Source of the DNA: Caldilineaceae bacterium
Lineage (GTDB): Bacteria > Chloroflexota > Anaerolineae > Caldilineales > Caldilineaceae
Reading direction: 5' to 3'
Assembly: GCA_022842065.1 (NCBI GenBank)
Contig: JALHQH010000043.1
Location: 1-64,000 of the forward strand
Length of the DNA stretch: 64,000 nt
The position numbers and the translations under genes were made by a program. Positions within the stretch are counted from its first letter, which is position 1; every line of letters begins with the position of its first letter. The notes under the pieces were generated by a model. The model was not told where the DNA came from. It saw only the letters and a program-made list of their open reading frames with translations, and searched no databases. Shown in pieces: positions 32,021 through 41,103 of this stretch.

Positions 32021-33412
32021 TCAAGCGAAGCCAGCCTGTTGCCATTCCTTCTCGCACTCTTCCTGCAACTGCGCGGCCGCCTGTGCGCCGGTCATTTCGC
32101 CGCGGAAGACTGCTTCGCGCGCCTGCTGGTACTGCGTTTCGACAAAGGCTTGGATCTCGTTACGGATGTAGGGCCCCCAAAAGGTTGCTTCCTGCACCGA
32201 GTCAAAGTAGAATTTGAGGCCAGGATACTTTTCCTGGTCGGCATTCTCAAAGTAGGGGAGATAGGCGGGGAGCCAACCGATCTTTTCAAAGAGCAAATTG
32301 CAGACATGGTCACTCTGGATCCACTCGGCAACCGGCCACGCCTCATCCTTGTATTGGCCGTCTTTGAAGATTTGGGCCATGTGGCCACCGCCGAATTGAA
32401 TCTTGGTCCCGCGGCGTGATTCCGGCACAGGCACCCAAGTGGAGCGATTGTAGGGGGCAACCTCGGGTTTCTCGTTGACCGTCTCACCGGGGTGCCAATA
32501 GCCCTCAATGATCATCGCCTGGACTTCGGCATTAAAGGAGCCACCCCAGGTGCCTTGCCCTTCCACCGAACGCAAACCCACCAGATTATCCGGCCCAATC
32601 ATCTTGACAAATTCGCCCATGACATCCATGCTTTCGGCCACGGCTTCATTGTCCAGATCAAATTCCTTGGTGTCTTCGTTGAAATAGGTGACACCCCAGG
32701 ATTCCAAGGCAAACCAGCCATCATTGCCGGGACCGACCCCGCCTTCGGCATCATAGGGATCAATCCCAAATTGCACCAGGTTACCGGCACTGTCAAACTT
32801 GGTGAGCTTTTCGTGCCAGACCATTAACTCATCCCAAGTCACCGGTGGCGCTTCGGGATCCAGGCCGGCTTCTTCAACGAGACGCGTATTATAGTTAAGG
32901 CCACGGCGCACAAAACATTCAAAAGCGGGCACACCATAGACATTGCCCTTATATTGAATCACATCCCAGTTGCCGGGGATGAATTTATCGGCGCTGATTT
33001 TGTCGCTCGTCGCAATGTAATCGTCCAGCGGCATGGCGACGCCGCGCGCCATAAAGTCAAGATAGTTGTTCCAAATGCCGATGTCAGGGGGCGTACCGCT
33101 GGCAACCGCCGTCAGAATCGATTCTTGGTTAAAGCCGGATTTAAAGTCAATCGTGTTACCGGTGCCGATGTAACTTTCCAACGCGGGATCGGCCAGCATT
33201 TCCTCGGCAATTGCCCCTGGCGACCCCCAGAAAACGTAGAATTTGATCTCCTTGCCGGCGACATCAGGGGCCGCTTCACCACCGGTGGCACTTTGGCCAG
33301 CGGGCGCACCACCTGGGGCGGCACAGGCGGCCAATAACGCACCAACGCCTACTGTGCCTGCCCCGCGCAGAAATGTGCGGCGGCTCAACATACCCTTGCT
33401 TGTTTCAAACAT
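32021..33412 (-). CDS. Extracellular sugar-binding lipoprotein (family 1)
   Basis: This 463-residue binding protein has a Tat-type signal (SRRTFLRGAGTVG) combined with a lipobox (LLAAC, Cys30), so it should be folded before export and then anchored by lipid. The mature part follows the family 1 solute-binding fold (KEIKFYVFWGSPG, then GTPPDIGIWNNYLDFM, then the C-terminal AAAQLQEECEKEWQQAG). AAGGAGGTTGCC precedes the ATG. As the first gene of the operon with two permeases and a sugar isomerase it sets the substrate, probably an oligosaccharide or sugar derivative. Confidence 0.92.
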   Translation of the reverse strand: MFETSKGMLSRRTFLRGAGTVGVGALLAACAAPGGAPAGQSATGGEAAPDVAGKEIKFYVFWGSPGAIAEEMLADPALESYIGTGNTIDFKSGFNQESILTAVASGTPPDIGIWNNYLDFMARGVAMPLDDYIATSDKISADKFIPGNWDVIQYKGNVYGVPAFECFVRRGLNYNTRLVEEAGLDPEAPPVTWDELMVWHEKLTKFDSAGNLVQFGIDPYDAEGGVGPGNDGWFALESWGVTYFNEDTKEFDLDNEAVAESMDVMGEFVKMIGPDNLVGLRSVEGQGTWGGSFNAEVQAMIIEGYWHPGETVNEKPEVAPYNRSTWVPVPESRRGTKIQFGGGHMAQIFKDGQYKDEAWPVAEWIQSDHVCNLLFEKIGWLPAYLPYFENADQEKYPGLKFYFDSVQEATFWGPYIRNEIQAFVETQYQQAREAVFRGEMTGAQAAAQLQEECEKEWQQAGFA

Positions 33413-33872
33413 GGCAACCTCCTTGGATGATTAAATGAAAAGGTCAGCGTACGCAGAATTCAAAAGGCGATCAGGCTGCATCGGGGATGCGCGACAAGCC
33501 TGTGTGCTGTGACAAAACAAACACAGGTTAGACAGCAATCATATCGAGACGGGAGTTTTGGTGCCACGCGACGCAAGGGAGCATGCTTAACATCATGGGT
33601 TGCGGGTAGCTGGCATCATTTGTTGTCTGTCGGTGAGAAGAGGATAGCATATTCTTTGTTGGAGAGCAAACTGCTTTTTACTGGGGTGTACATCCCAGTG
33701 ACAAGGTGGAAGTTCGGGGGTAGCGCCGGCAGTTCGTTAGGACTTATGCAGCGCGTGGTGGCTTAGCTGGTCGTTCATGAAATCGCTACAAAGCAGCCAG
33801 CCTGTGCGCGGCGTAAGTCCGCTGGTGATCAAATCAATCTGATATAGCGCTGTCCCCGCCGACGGGCGGCGC
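33413..33872. other. Intergenic region, no supported gene
   Basis: The region lies upstream of the sugar ABC operon and downstream of a Uma2 gene. It has one imperfect hairpin (about 33740-33755 with 33805-33820). An 85-codon plus-strand frame at 33509 has no ribosome site or recognisable motif and is not accepted. Confidence 0.5.
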
Positions 33873-34874
33873 TCAAGCCTCGTCCACCACAATGCCAAGT
33901 TCACGCAGTAGCGTGGCATACTTCTCGGCCCGCTGCCGCTCTTGTTCAGCACGTTGTTGTTCTTGTTCAGCCCGCTGCCGCTCTTGTTCAGCACGTTGTT
34001 GTTCTTGTTCAGCACGTTGCATTGCGATTTTGGCCCGCTGCGCTTCCTGCTTGGCTTGGTGCTCAGCGGCGAGTGCACGTTGTGCGGCTTGCTCAGCTTG
34101 TTCGACAGCTGCACGGTAACGCAACAAAACATAGCCCTGGTAAACTTCATCCAATGCCAGATCTTCTAGCTCCGGTAGCCGTTGCAGATCAGCCAAGCGG
34201 AACTGAAAACCAGGCAACACAGTGGAGTGAATCACCCCCTGTGCATCTGGTTGGATTTCGATATAGTCGCCCGTCGTCGCAAGCTGATAGAAATGCATAT
34301 GGGTGTTGGTCGGGTCAAGAATGTAATATTCCCGGACACCGGCAAAGGCATATTCGCTCTTCTTGATTTTGGTGTCACGCAAAATCTCTTTGATGGACGA
34401 ATCGGAGAGGGATTCAAGGCAGAGATCGCAGATACCTTTATAGGAATGGTCATGCTCGCCCCATTGGATGGGATTATCATGGCGGATGGCGGCCAAGTCG
34501 GGTTTACGCACCGTCTCCTTCAGGGTACCTGGCACATCAGGATTGGGCACGGTCAGCGTGAAGCCGGTCTCCAAACTCATCAGGTCAGCATTTCCATAGA
34601 CGGTGACATACTCATGCAGCAGCTTTAGAAACCAGAAGAAAAGGCGGTATTGCACGGGGGTGGTCAAGGGTTTTGCCTCCAGGTAACCGTTGTTCCATTC
34701 ATAGCTGGCATCATCATGCACATAGTAATTGGCCCAATACTCCGCTTTGGAGACATAGCGGCCTTCATCAGGCGCAGCTAAGCGTGGCGTCACTGCTTGC
34801 CGATTGGGCTGGGTTGTATGACCATTAGTTGCTAAATGCTCTTGTTCTGTCACCGCAGTTACTGGTGTTGCCAT
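33873..34874 (-). CDS. Uma2 family (DUF820) protein with coiled-coil tail
   Basis: The ATG at 34874 (MATPVTAV) follows AGAGGATAGGCTG and gives 333 residues. Residues about 45-245 form the Uma2 nuclease-like domain, with RKPDLAAIRHD, CDLCLESLS, KIKKSEYAFAGVREYYILDP and LPGFQFRLADL. The C-terminal 90 residues are a charged coiled coil built of AEQEQQR/AEQERQR heptads, encoded by a 42-bp tandem duplication (33929-34012). They end with the family's LLRELGIVVDE tail. Its function is unknown. It shares no operon with the ABC genes on either side. Confidence 0.87.
   Translation of the reverse strand: MATPVTAVTEQEHLATNGHTTQPNRQAVTPRLAAPDEGRYVSKAEYWANYYVHDDASYEWNNGYLEAKPLTTPVQYRLFFWFLKLLHEYVTVYGNADLMSLETGFTLTVPNPDVPGTLKETVRKPDLAAIRHDNPIQWGEHDHSYKGICDLCLESLSDSSIKEILRDTKIKKSEYAFAGVREYYILDPTNTHMHFYQLATTGDYIEIQPDAQGVIHSTVLPGFQFRLADLQRLPELEDLALDEVYQGYVLLRYRAAVEQAEQAAQRALAAEHQAKQEAQRAKIAMQRAEQEQQRAEQERQRAEQEQQRAEQERQRAEKYATLLRELGIVVDEA
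33929..34012 (-). repeat. 42-bp tandem repeat encoding the coiled coil
   Basis: Two adjacent 42-bp units (33929-33970 and 33971-34012) are identical and each encodes two AEQE(Q/R)QR heptads. The identity implies recent duplication or homogenisation, and the heptad number is likely variable between strains. Confidence 0.8.
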
Positions 34875-34984
34875 CAGCCTATCCTCTTGGCGGTCGCCAC
34901 AAATACGCAACGCGGATGCAACTGTGCTTAGCCGCTGCATTCGCGTTGAAGTATAGCATAACCAAGGACAACGACTCAAATGGA

Positions 34985-36547
34985 CTAAGCACTGCTCACG
35001 CCGGCCATCAACAAGCCCAATTGTTCAGCCGTCGCCGTTGCACGATCCACAATTGCCATAATCCGCCCTTCATAAAGCACGGCAATTCGGTCACAAAGGG
35101 CGAGAATTTCATCCAAATCTTCGGAGATAAGCAGCGTCGCGGTATTGTGGCCGCGTTGGTCGAGCAGTCGTTGATGGATATATTCGGTGGCCCCAATATC
35201 GACCCCGCGCGTAGGCTGTGCGGCGATCAATACCCGTGGCTGCCGCGCCAGTTCACGCGCCAAAATCAACTTCTGAATGTTACCCCCCGATAGGCTCTTG
35301 ACTTTGGTCTCAATCGTGGGGGTTTTGACCCCAAAGTCATTGACCATCGCCCAACTGTGGCGGGCAATCGCCTTAAAATCCAAGAAGGTGCGATAGCTGT
35401 AGGGGGCGCGGGTGTGATCTTGCAGAATAAGATTTTCGGCCACGGTGAAATCCTGGATCACCCCATCATGCATGCGCTCTTCGGGAATATAGGCCAGCCC
35501 GGCCGCGGTGCGCTGCCCCGGCGACCAGGCGGTGACTATACGCTGTACAAGCTTGATTTCGCCCTTGTTCACCGGCCGCAGACCAGCGATCACTTCGGCC
35601 AATTCGCGCTGACCATTGCCACTGACCCCAGCCACGCCGAGAATTTCACCATTGCGCACGGCCAATGAAATATCGCGCAGCGCCGGTTGGCCGGTAATGC
35701 CCAGCGCGTGGACATGTTGCACCTCTAAGAGCGTATCACCAATTGGTACCGGCGTGCGCTGGCGATCCAGCAAGACATCACGACCGACCATCATGCGCGC
35801 CAGTTGGGCACGCGTTACGCCATCGTTAACCGTCGTGCCAATCAACTTTCCACCACGCAAAACCGTAATCCGGTGGCTAAGATCAAGCACCTCGTGCAAT
35901 TTGTGGCTAATGAAGATCAGGCCGTGACCATCGTGCGCCATCTGTTTGAGGGTGACGAAAAGATCATCCACCTCTTGTGGCGTGAGGACTGCGGTTGGCT
36001 CATCCAGAATCAGCAAGGCCGCGCCGCGGTAGAGCGCTTTGATGATCTCGACGCGCTGTCGTTCGCCGACAGAGAGGGTCCACACCGGCGCGCGGGGGTC
36101 GATCTGCAAGCCATAAGCGCTGGAAAGTTCGCGGATGCGTGCTTCGACGCGATCCAGATCCAACAGCGCCCCCCGACTGGAAGCCAGGCCCAATGCGACA
36201 TTCTCACGCACACTCAGCGTGTCAACCAACATGAAATGCTGGTGGATCATACCAATGCCAAGGTTGATTGCATCGGTCGGTGAGGTGATACGCACAGGCT
36301 GACCGTTGAGCAGAATCTCCCCTTCATTCGGCTGGTAAAGCCCATAAAGGATCTTCATCAAGGTCGATTTGCCGGCACCATTCTCGCCAAGTAGGGCATG
36401 GACTTCGCCGGCTTTAATATCAAAGGTGACATGATCGGTTGCCAATACGCCGGGAAAGCGCTTAACAATATTGCGCAGTTCCAGTTGTTCAATCTGCGGG
36501 CGACCGGTTGGGAGTAATTTAGGCGAAGTGGATGATGTTACAGGCAT
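34985..36547 (-). CDS. BMP/nucleoside-type ABC transporter, duplicated ATPase
   Basis: The protein contains two ABC ATPase domains. The first has Walker [10 protein letters not shown], signature [12 protein letters not shown] and Walker [11 protein letters not shown]. The second is degenerate: [13 protein letters not shown] replaces Walker A, the signature is LSGGNIQKL, and AQPTRGVD replaces Walker B. This layout is typical of the NupA/YufO/RbsA group. It would energise the two permeases at 38.7-40.8 kb with the BMP lipoprotein. The ATG at 36547 is preferred over a GTG 11 codons earlier, but neither has a clear ribosome site. A TspO-like gene on the other strand separates it from its partner genes. 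Confidence 0.9.
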   Translation of the reverse strand: MPVTSSTSPKLLPTGRPQIEQLELRNIVKRFPGVLATDHVTFDIKAGEVHALLGENGAGKSTLMKILYGLYQPNEGEILLNGQPVRITSPTDAINLGIGMIHQHFMLVDTLSVRENVALGLASSRGALLDLDRVEARIRELSSAYGLQIDPRAPVWTLSVGERQRVEIIKALYRGAALLILDEPTAVLTPQEVDDLFVTLKQMAHDGHGLIFISHKLHEVLDLSHRITVLRGGKLIGTTVNDGVTRAQLARMMVGRDVLLDRQRTPVPIGDTLLEVQHVHALGITGQPALRDISLAVRNGEILGVAGVSGNGQRELAEVIAGLRPVNKGEIKLVQRIVTAWSPGQRTAAGLAYIPEERMHDGVIQDFTVAENLILQDHTRAPYSYRTFLDFKAIARHSWAMVNDFGVKTPTIETKVKSLSGGNIQKLILARELARQPRVLIAAQPTRGVDIGATEYIHQRLLDQRGHNTATLLISEDLDEILALCDRIAVLYEGRIMAIVDRATATAEQLGLLMAGVSSA

Positions 36548-36685
36548 ATTTATATAACCAACTATTGTATCGCTGCCCACGTGTTAGCACGCGAACTACC
36601 GTTATAATAAGGCCGTCAAGCAATATCGACAAAATATGGACAAATATTATGCAATCTATTGCAGAAGAATGATAAGGATCAAGCA

Positions 36686-37522
36686 ATGGCAACAAGTACT
36701 ATGAATAGCCTGAATACCGCACGTTACCAGGGCACTGCCTCACGCAGCGATATTGTGCGCCAGGTCTTTGTAATTTTAGCCCTGTTAGGCACGATCTATG
36801 TCAACTATCTATCAAACGCCTTGCCCCTCAATGGGCGCAGCGCCGGTGAGATCTCGGATAGTTTTCCCACCCGCTTTACGCCGGCCGGCTATGTTTTCGC
36901 CATTTGGAGTGTGATCTATCTGGGCCTAATCATCTTTGCCATCTGGCAAGCCTTGCCGGGACAACGGGCGAATCCCCGTTTGCGGGCGATCTTCTGGCCC
37001 TTTGTGCTCAGTTGTATGACCAATGTAACATGGCTTCTGTCCTGGCATTACGGCTATTATCCACTCTCAGTGCTGATTATGTTGATCTTTTTAGGGGCAT
37101 TGATCGTGCTCTATGCCACCCTTTACCCTAACTATACGACGGTTTCCTGGGCAGAACGCTGGACGACGCATATCCCTTTCCGCATCTATCTCGGTTGGAT
37201 CACGGTGGCAACGATTGCGAACATTACCATCACCCTCTACGACTTTGGCTGGCGGGATGCACCCTTTGGTGCGCCGACTTGGGCCGCGATCATGATCGTA
37301 GTGGCAACCGTGGTTGGTCTCTTTTTTGCACTCCGCTTACATGATGCCGCTTACACGCTGGTGCTCGTCTGGGCCTTTTACGGCATCTATATCAAACAGG
37401 ATGATGCCCCGGTTACCGCCTACACCGCAGTGGCGATGGCCGCATTGCTGGGGGTAGCAGCGCTCTATGCGCTGGTGCGGAGTATATTGATTCCTAAAGC
37501 AGTAAACTCGTTACCAGGTTAA
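36686..37522 (+). CDS. TspO/MBR-like tryptophan-rich membrane protein
   Basis: The ATG at 36686 follows AAGGATCAAGCA. The 278-residue protein has about eight hydrophobic helices and Trp-rich loops. The region NALPLNGRSAGEI, then FTPAGYVFAIWSVIYLGLI matches the PAGxxFxxWxxxY pattern of TspO/MBR-related tryptophan-rich sensory proteins. It is longer than classical TspO (about 160 residues), so it belongs to an extended branch. Ligands of classical TspO include porphyrins and sterols; here the ligand is unknown. It is divergent from the ABC ATPase gene and sits inside the otherwise minus-strand BMP transporter locus. Confidence 0.7.
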   Translation: MATSTMNSLNTARYQGTASRSDIVRQVFVILALLGTIYVNYLSNALPLNGRSAGEISDSFPTRFTPAGYVFAIWSVIYLGLIIFAIWQALPGQRANPRLRAIFWPFVLSCMTNVTWLLSWHYGYYPLSVLIMLIFLGALIVLYATLYPNYTTVSWAERWTTHIPFRIYLGWITVATIANITITLYDFGWRDAPFGAPTWAAIMIVVATVVGLFFALRLHDAAYTLVLVWAFYGIYIKQDDAPVTAYTAVAMAALLGVAALYALVRSILIPKAVNSLPG

Positions 37523-37533
37523 TCGTCTGCCAC

Positions 37534-37606
37534 TATACTCGGCTCTGTCATCATTTAACATTTTTACTCGTGTAGAAAATGTTAAATGATGACAGAGCCG
37601 AGTATA
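37534..37606. mobile_element. 73-bp palindromic MITE-like element, copy 3
   Basis: The arms are perfect over 31 bp (37534-37564 with 37576-37606) around the loop TACTCGTGTAG. Both ends are of the TATACTCGGCTCT type, unlike copies 1 and 2, which have one of each type. It abuts the 36-bp palindrome that follows. Confidence 0.85.
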
Positions 37607-37641
37607 ATTGTAGCGGCACGGTATACCGTGCCGCTACAATT
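37606..37641. terminator. 36-bp perfect palindrome at the end of the BMP gene
   Basis: The sequence from 37606 to 37641 is a perfect palindrome with no loop, centred on GGTATACC. It lies 6 bases beyond the stop of the minus-strand BMP gene and probably acts as its terminator. Confidence 0.7.
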
Positions 37642-37647
37642 ATAAAA

Positions 37648-38721
37648 CTATTCAGCCGGCATTGGATCAATTTCGCCACTTTCGATGCCGGCGATGGCAG
37701 CCTCAGCCGCCGCTCGAATCTCATCCGTAATCGCCGCATTGTCGCTCAATGCCACTTCCAACCCATCAGCCAGCGTCAAAACATAGACTTTACCGCCCAA
37801 CGTGCCACTATTGTGGAGGGCGATCATGTCATTCACCACGCCAATCCAATCATACAACTGATTGGCGACCACAAATTCAGGTGCCAAGGGTGTTTGATCA
37901 GACTGTGTCCCCAGCCAGAAAACGCCATTGTCCGCAGCTATGCCAATCGCACCAACCACTTGCTGAGCAGAGCCGGTTAAGACATCGGCCCCAGCTTTGA
38001 TGTGCGTGTTGGCCGCTTCCGAAGCCAGCGCGGTATCGCCAAAAGAGCCGGTATAGCTGATACTGACTTCAGCCTCGGGTTTGGTTGCCATCACCCCCGC
38101 CACAAAGCCATCAATGTACAATTTGGCGTCACCGGCCTCGACTGGCCCGACAACGCCGATTTTGTTCGCCGTGCTCAGCATTGCGGCGATCACACCGTTG
38201 ACATAGCCACCTTCTTGGGCGTTCGCTTCGTAGGCAAAGACATTGGTAAAGCCTTCGGCCTCGCCGGTATCGGTCGCCGTACCCCAGGCAAAGCTGGTTT
38301 CGGGGAAATCACGCGCCACTTCAAACATGGAATCACCATACTGGGTACCATGCGCGATCACCAGGTGATTGCCATCGGCGGCATAGTCACGGATCGCCGC
38401 GGCGGCATCAGCCACCTGGAACATGTTCTCCGAGACAGAGATTTGCAGCGCGCTCTCGCCACCCATCTCGGCCTGTACGGCAGTCAACGCGCTATACATG
38501 GACTGGCTCCAAGCAATATCTTCAGTGCTGCTTGGCATCACAATTGCAATGCGGAATGGCTCGACGCTGGCGACAGCTTCTTCGGCCGCCGCCTCGGTTG
38601 GGGCGGTCTCGGTGTCAGCACCGTCCTCGCTGGCGGCAGGGGCTGTGACAGGTACAGCACAAGCCACCAGCAGCATGGTCACTGCAATCAACCAGCCAAC
38701 GGGAAGCAATAATCGTTTCAT
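37648..38721 (-). CDS. BMP family substrate-binding lipoprotein
   Basis: The product begins MKRLLLPVGWLIAVTMLLVACAV with a lipobox (LVAC). An acidic Ala/Thr linker follows, then a BMP/PnrA-like domain: FRIAIVMPSSTEDIAW, YAADGNHLVIAHGTQYGD, FAYEANAQEGGYVNGVIA, KIGVVGPVEAGDAK, and GADVLTGSAQQ. BMP proteins bind nucleosides or related purine compounds. AAGGAG lies 6 bases before the second of two adjacent ATGs, which is why 38721 is chosen. It is the last gene of a minus-strand operon with two permeases. Confidence 0.9.
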   Translation of the reverse strand: MKRLLLPVGWLIAVTMLLVACAVPVTAPAASEDGADTETAPTEAAAEEAVASVEPFRIAIVMPSSTEDIAWSQSMYSALTAVQAEMGGESALQISVSENMFQVADAAAAIRDYAADGNHLVIAHGTQYGDSMFEVARDFPETSFAWGTATDTGEAEGFTNVFAYEANAQEGGYVNGVIAAMLSTANKIGVVGPVEAGDAKLYIDGFVAGVMATKPEAEVSISYTGSFGDTALASEAANTHIKAGADVLTGSAQQVVGAIGIAADNGVFWLGTQSDQTPLAPEFVVANQLYDWIGVVNDMIALHNSGTLGGKVYVLTLADGLEVALSDNAAITDEIRAAAEAAIAGIESGEIDPMPAE

Positions 38722-38749
38722 CATTTTCTCCTTATTGATTGAATAGAAT

Positions 38750-39682
38750 TTACTCGCCGCGTTCATAAGGCTTGGTCAGCGCCGCCGGTTGCTGAACCTG
38801 GCGGACAGCGAAAGCCAAGGCGAGAATGGTAAGCAAATAGGGCAACATCACGGCGAAATCGGAAGAAATCTCTAACCCTTTCACCTGCATCCACAGTTGT
38901 AGTGCGTTCACAATGCTAAAGAGCAACGCCCCGCTCAGAACCCCAAAGGGCCGCCATCCCCCAAAGTAGACAAGGGCGACGGCAATAAAACCCATCCCAT
39001 TGGTAATATTCTGCTGGAAAACATTGAGCAGCCCAATGCTGAGCGAAGCACCGGCCAGCCCCGCCAGGGCACCGCCCAGGATCAAGGTGGCATAACGAAT
39101 TGTGTTGACGCGCACACCGAGCGAATCTGCCGCTTCCGGGTTGTGCCCCACGGCGCGGATCTTGAGGCCAAAGGTGGTTTTGTTCAGCACGAACCAACTC
39201 ACCGGCACCAGTAGATAAGCTAGATAGATCAGCAGATTGTGGTCAAAGAAGATCGCGCCGATGATCGGCAAGTCACTCAGCCCTGGGATGTGCAAGACTG
39301 GGAAACCAGAAACGCCCACCACTGAGCCGACCATGGTTTTGAAGAGTAGATCACTTAGCCCCAAGCCAACTAGATAGAGGCCGATGCCGCTAATTCCTTG
39401 TTCGGCCTGCATCGTGACACTGATCACCGCCATGAGCAACCCCATCAGCCCACCAACGAGCAGGGCAACCAACACGGCCAACCAGAGATTCTCGGTGTTA
39501 AAGACGACGTAGAAGGCCGAAAACGCGCCCATCAACATCATGCCATCGACGCCCAAATTAAGCACGCCAGCGCGTTGAGCAAACATCTCCCCCAAGGCGG
39601 CATACAGATAAGGTGTTGCCAATCGAATGCCACTATGCGCAATACCGATTAGGACAGAAAGGGTGAAAAATTCGTCGAGCAA
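38750..39682 (-). CDS. BMP/nucleoside ABC transporter permease (NupQ type)
   Basis: The polytopic permease has the signature opening of this group, IRLATPYLYAALGEMFAQRAGVLNLGVDGMMLMGA, and the coupling segment AVGHNPEAADSLGVRV. No ATG lies near the start. A TTG at 39682 is preceded by GAGGAAGCAACCC at good spacing and is preferred over a TTG five codons earlier. It ends 28 bases before the BMP gene start and starts after a palindromic spacer following the first permease. Confidence 0.9.
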   Translation of the reverse strand: MLDEFFTLSVLIGIAHSGIRLATPYLYAALGEMFAQRAGVLNLGVDGMMLMGAFSAFYVVFNTENLWLAVLVALLVGGLMGLLMAVISVTMQAEQGISGIGLYLVGLGLSDLLFKTMVGSVVGVSGFPVLHIPGLSDLPIIGAIFFDHNLLIYLAYLLVPVSWFVLNKTTFGLKIRAVGHNPEAADSLGVRVNTIRYATLILGGALAGLAGASLSIGLLNVFQQNITNGMGFIAVALVYFGGWRPFGVLSGALLFSIVNALQLWMQVKGLEISSDFAVMLPYLLTILALAFAVRQVQQPAALTKPYERGE

Positions 39683-39718
39683 GGGTTGCTTCCTCAAAAA
39701 TTGCTAGAGAATGAAATT

Positions 39719-39758
39719 GGTAATTGGGTGATTGGTAATTACCAATCACCCAATTACC
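39719..39758. repeat. 40-bp perfect palindrome between permease genes
   Basis: Bases 39719-39758 form a perfect palindrome of two 20-bp arms with no loop, two bases from the stop of the first permease. In RNA it would form a strong stem within the operon, potentially a processing or attenuation site. Confidence 0.85.
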
Positions 39759-39759
39759 A

Positions 39760-40836
39760 TTAATTGCTGACGCGCCGCCGTGAACGGCGGCGGGCGTAAA
39801 GTTCACTGGCCACAACAAAGAGCACCACTAAGCCATTGAGCACCGTGACCAGGGCATTGGGCACTTGGATGGTGCGCTGCATCTTATCGGCACCAACCAG
39901 AAGCGCCCCAAAGAGAAAGGACGCGGGAATGGCGCCCAGCGGGTGCAGCTTACCAAAGAGCGCGGCCACAATGCCACTAAAGCCATAGCCGCCGGACAGC
40001 CCTTCGAGCATCCGATGGTGGACGCCGGTCACCTCAACCGCACCAGCCAAGCCAGCAAAGGCCCCACTGAGCACCAGCGAAAGGGTCAGATAGGTAGCAA
40101 CGGGGATCCCGGCATAGCGGGCCGCGGCGCTGTTGAGACCAACGGCGCGAATCCGATAACCCAGCGTGGTGCGCCAGAGTAGAAAATAAACGAGGATTGC
40201 CAGCACAACGGCCAGGATGGCACCACTGTGGAAAAGCGTGCGCGGCACCAGGCGCAAGAGCCAAACCTGTTCGGGCAACGCCTCGCTCTGTGGAATGTTC
40301 GTACCGGCGGCGATCTGTTTAGGGTCAAGCATCGGACCGCGCAGCAGTAAGTTCATCAATTGCAGTGCGATCTGGTTAAGCATTACGGTGCTGAGAATCT
40401 CATTAACCCCCAGACGCGCCTTGAGCAAGCCGGCAATCCCACCCCAAACAGCACCAGCCAAGGCACCCACAATCAAGGTCAACGGCAGCAACAACCAACC
40501 AGGGGCACCGCGCAGGGCCAGTGAAAAGGCCGTCGCCCCAATTGCGCCGACAATGATCTGCCCTTCGCCACCGATGTTGATCACACCGCCACGAAAGGCA
40601 ATACAGATACCTACCCCCACCAAAAGCAGCGGCGTGGCTTTAGTCAGCGCTTGGGTAATCCCGCTGACATTGCCCAGTGCGCCGTTGATCAGCGCATAGT
40701 AGGCTGCGAAGGGATCAGCACCAAGGGCGAGCAGTAAAAAGACACCAACCAAAAAGGCCAATAGCACGGCGGCAACCGGCAACAAGGCATCGAGTAGGCC
40801 GGCAACGGCGCGCGAAGTCGCAAAAGTATTTTTCAT
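39760..40836 (-). CDS. BMP/nucleoside ABC transporter permease (NupP type)
   Basis: From the ATG at 40836 (MKNTFATSR) the product is 358 residues with about nine helices. Group motifs are TPLLLVGVGICIAFRGGVINIGGEGQIIVGA, RLGVNEILSTVMLNQIA and YRIRAVGLNSAAARYAGIPV. It is the first gene of the permease-permease-BMP operon. An upstream in-frame extension exists but looks non-coding. No strong ribosome site is visible, so the exact start is uncertain. Confidence 0.88.
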   Translation of the reverse strand: MKNTFATSRAVAGLLDALLPVAAVLLAFLVGVFLLLALGADPFAAYYALINGALGNVSGITQALTKATPLLLVGVGICIAFRGGVINIGGEGQIIVGAIGATAFSLALRGAPGWLLLPLTLIVGALAGAVWGGIAGLLKARLGVNEILSTVMLNQIALQLMNLLLRGPMLDPKQIAAGTNIPQSEALPEQVWLLRLVPRTLFHSGAILAVVLAILVYFLLWRTTLGYRIRAVGLNSAAARYAGIPVATYLTLSLVLSGAFAGLAGAVEVTGVHHRMLEGLSGGYGFSGIVAALFGKLHPLGAIPASFLFGALLVGADKMQRTIQVPNALVTVLNGLVVLFVVASELYARRRSRRRVSN

Positions 40837-41103
40837 GAACGGGATTGGCAGCAGTTGTTGTGATAATGGCTTATACCAAGCGCGCTTGGCAAAAAATAAG
40901 CGCAGATGGCATCGGTCACTTGATTTTAGTATTGTAGCAACAATTTTACCACAAAAATAGCGCAGCTTAACCAATTATGCATAGCGCTTTGTTGTTCATG
41001 CTGCATGGTGGTGCGTGCAATTCTGCAAGTTTACCCCGCCGTCGCCTTGCACAAAAAGCAATATTGATATCTTTTTATTAATTTTGGTTAATTTTCACAA
41101 AAC

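Noticed and set aside
33509..33766. 85-codon plus-strand frame upstream of the sugar ABC operon
   Set aside because: No ribosome site, no motif and odd composition. It probably is non-coding leader DNA of the divergent operon.
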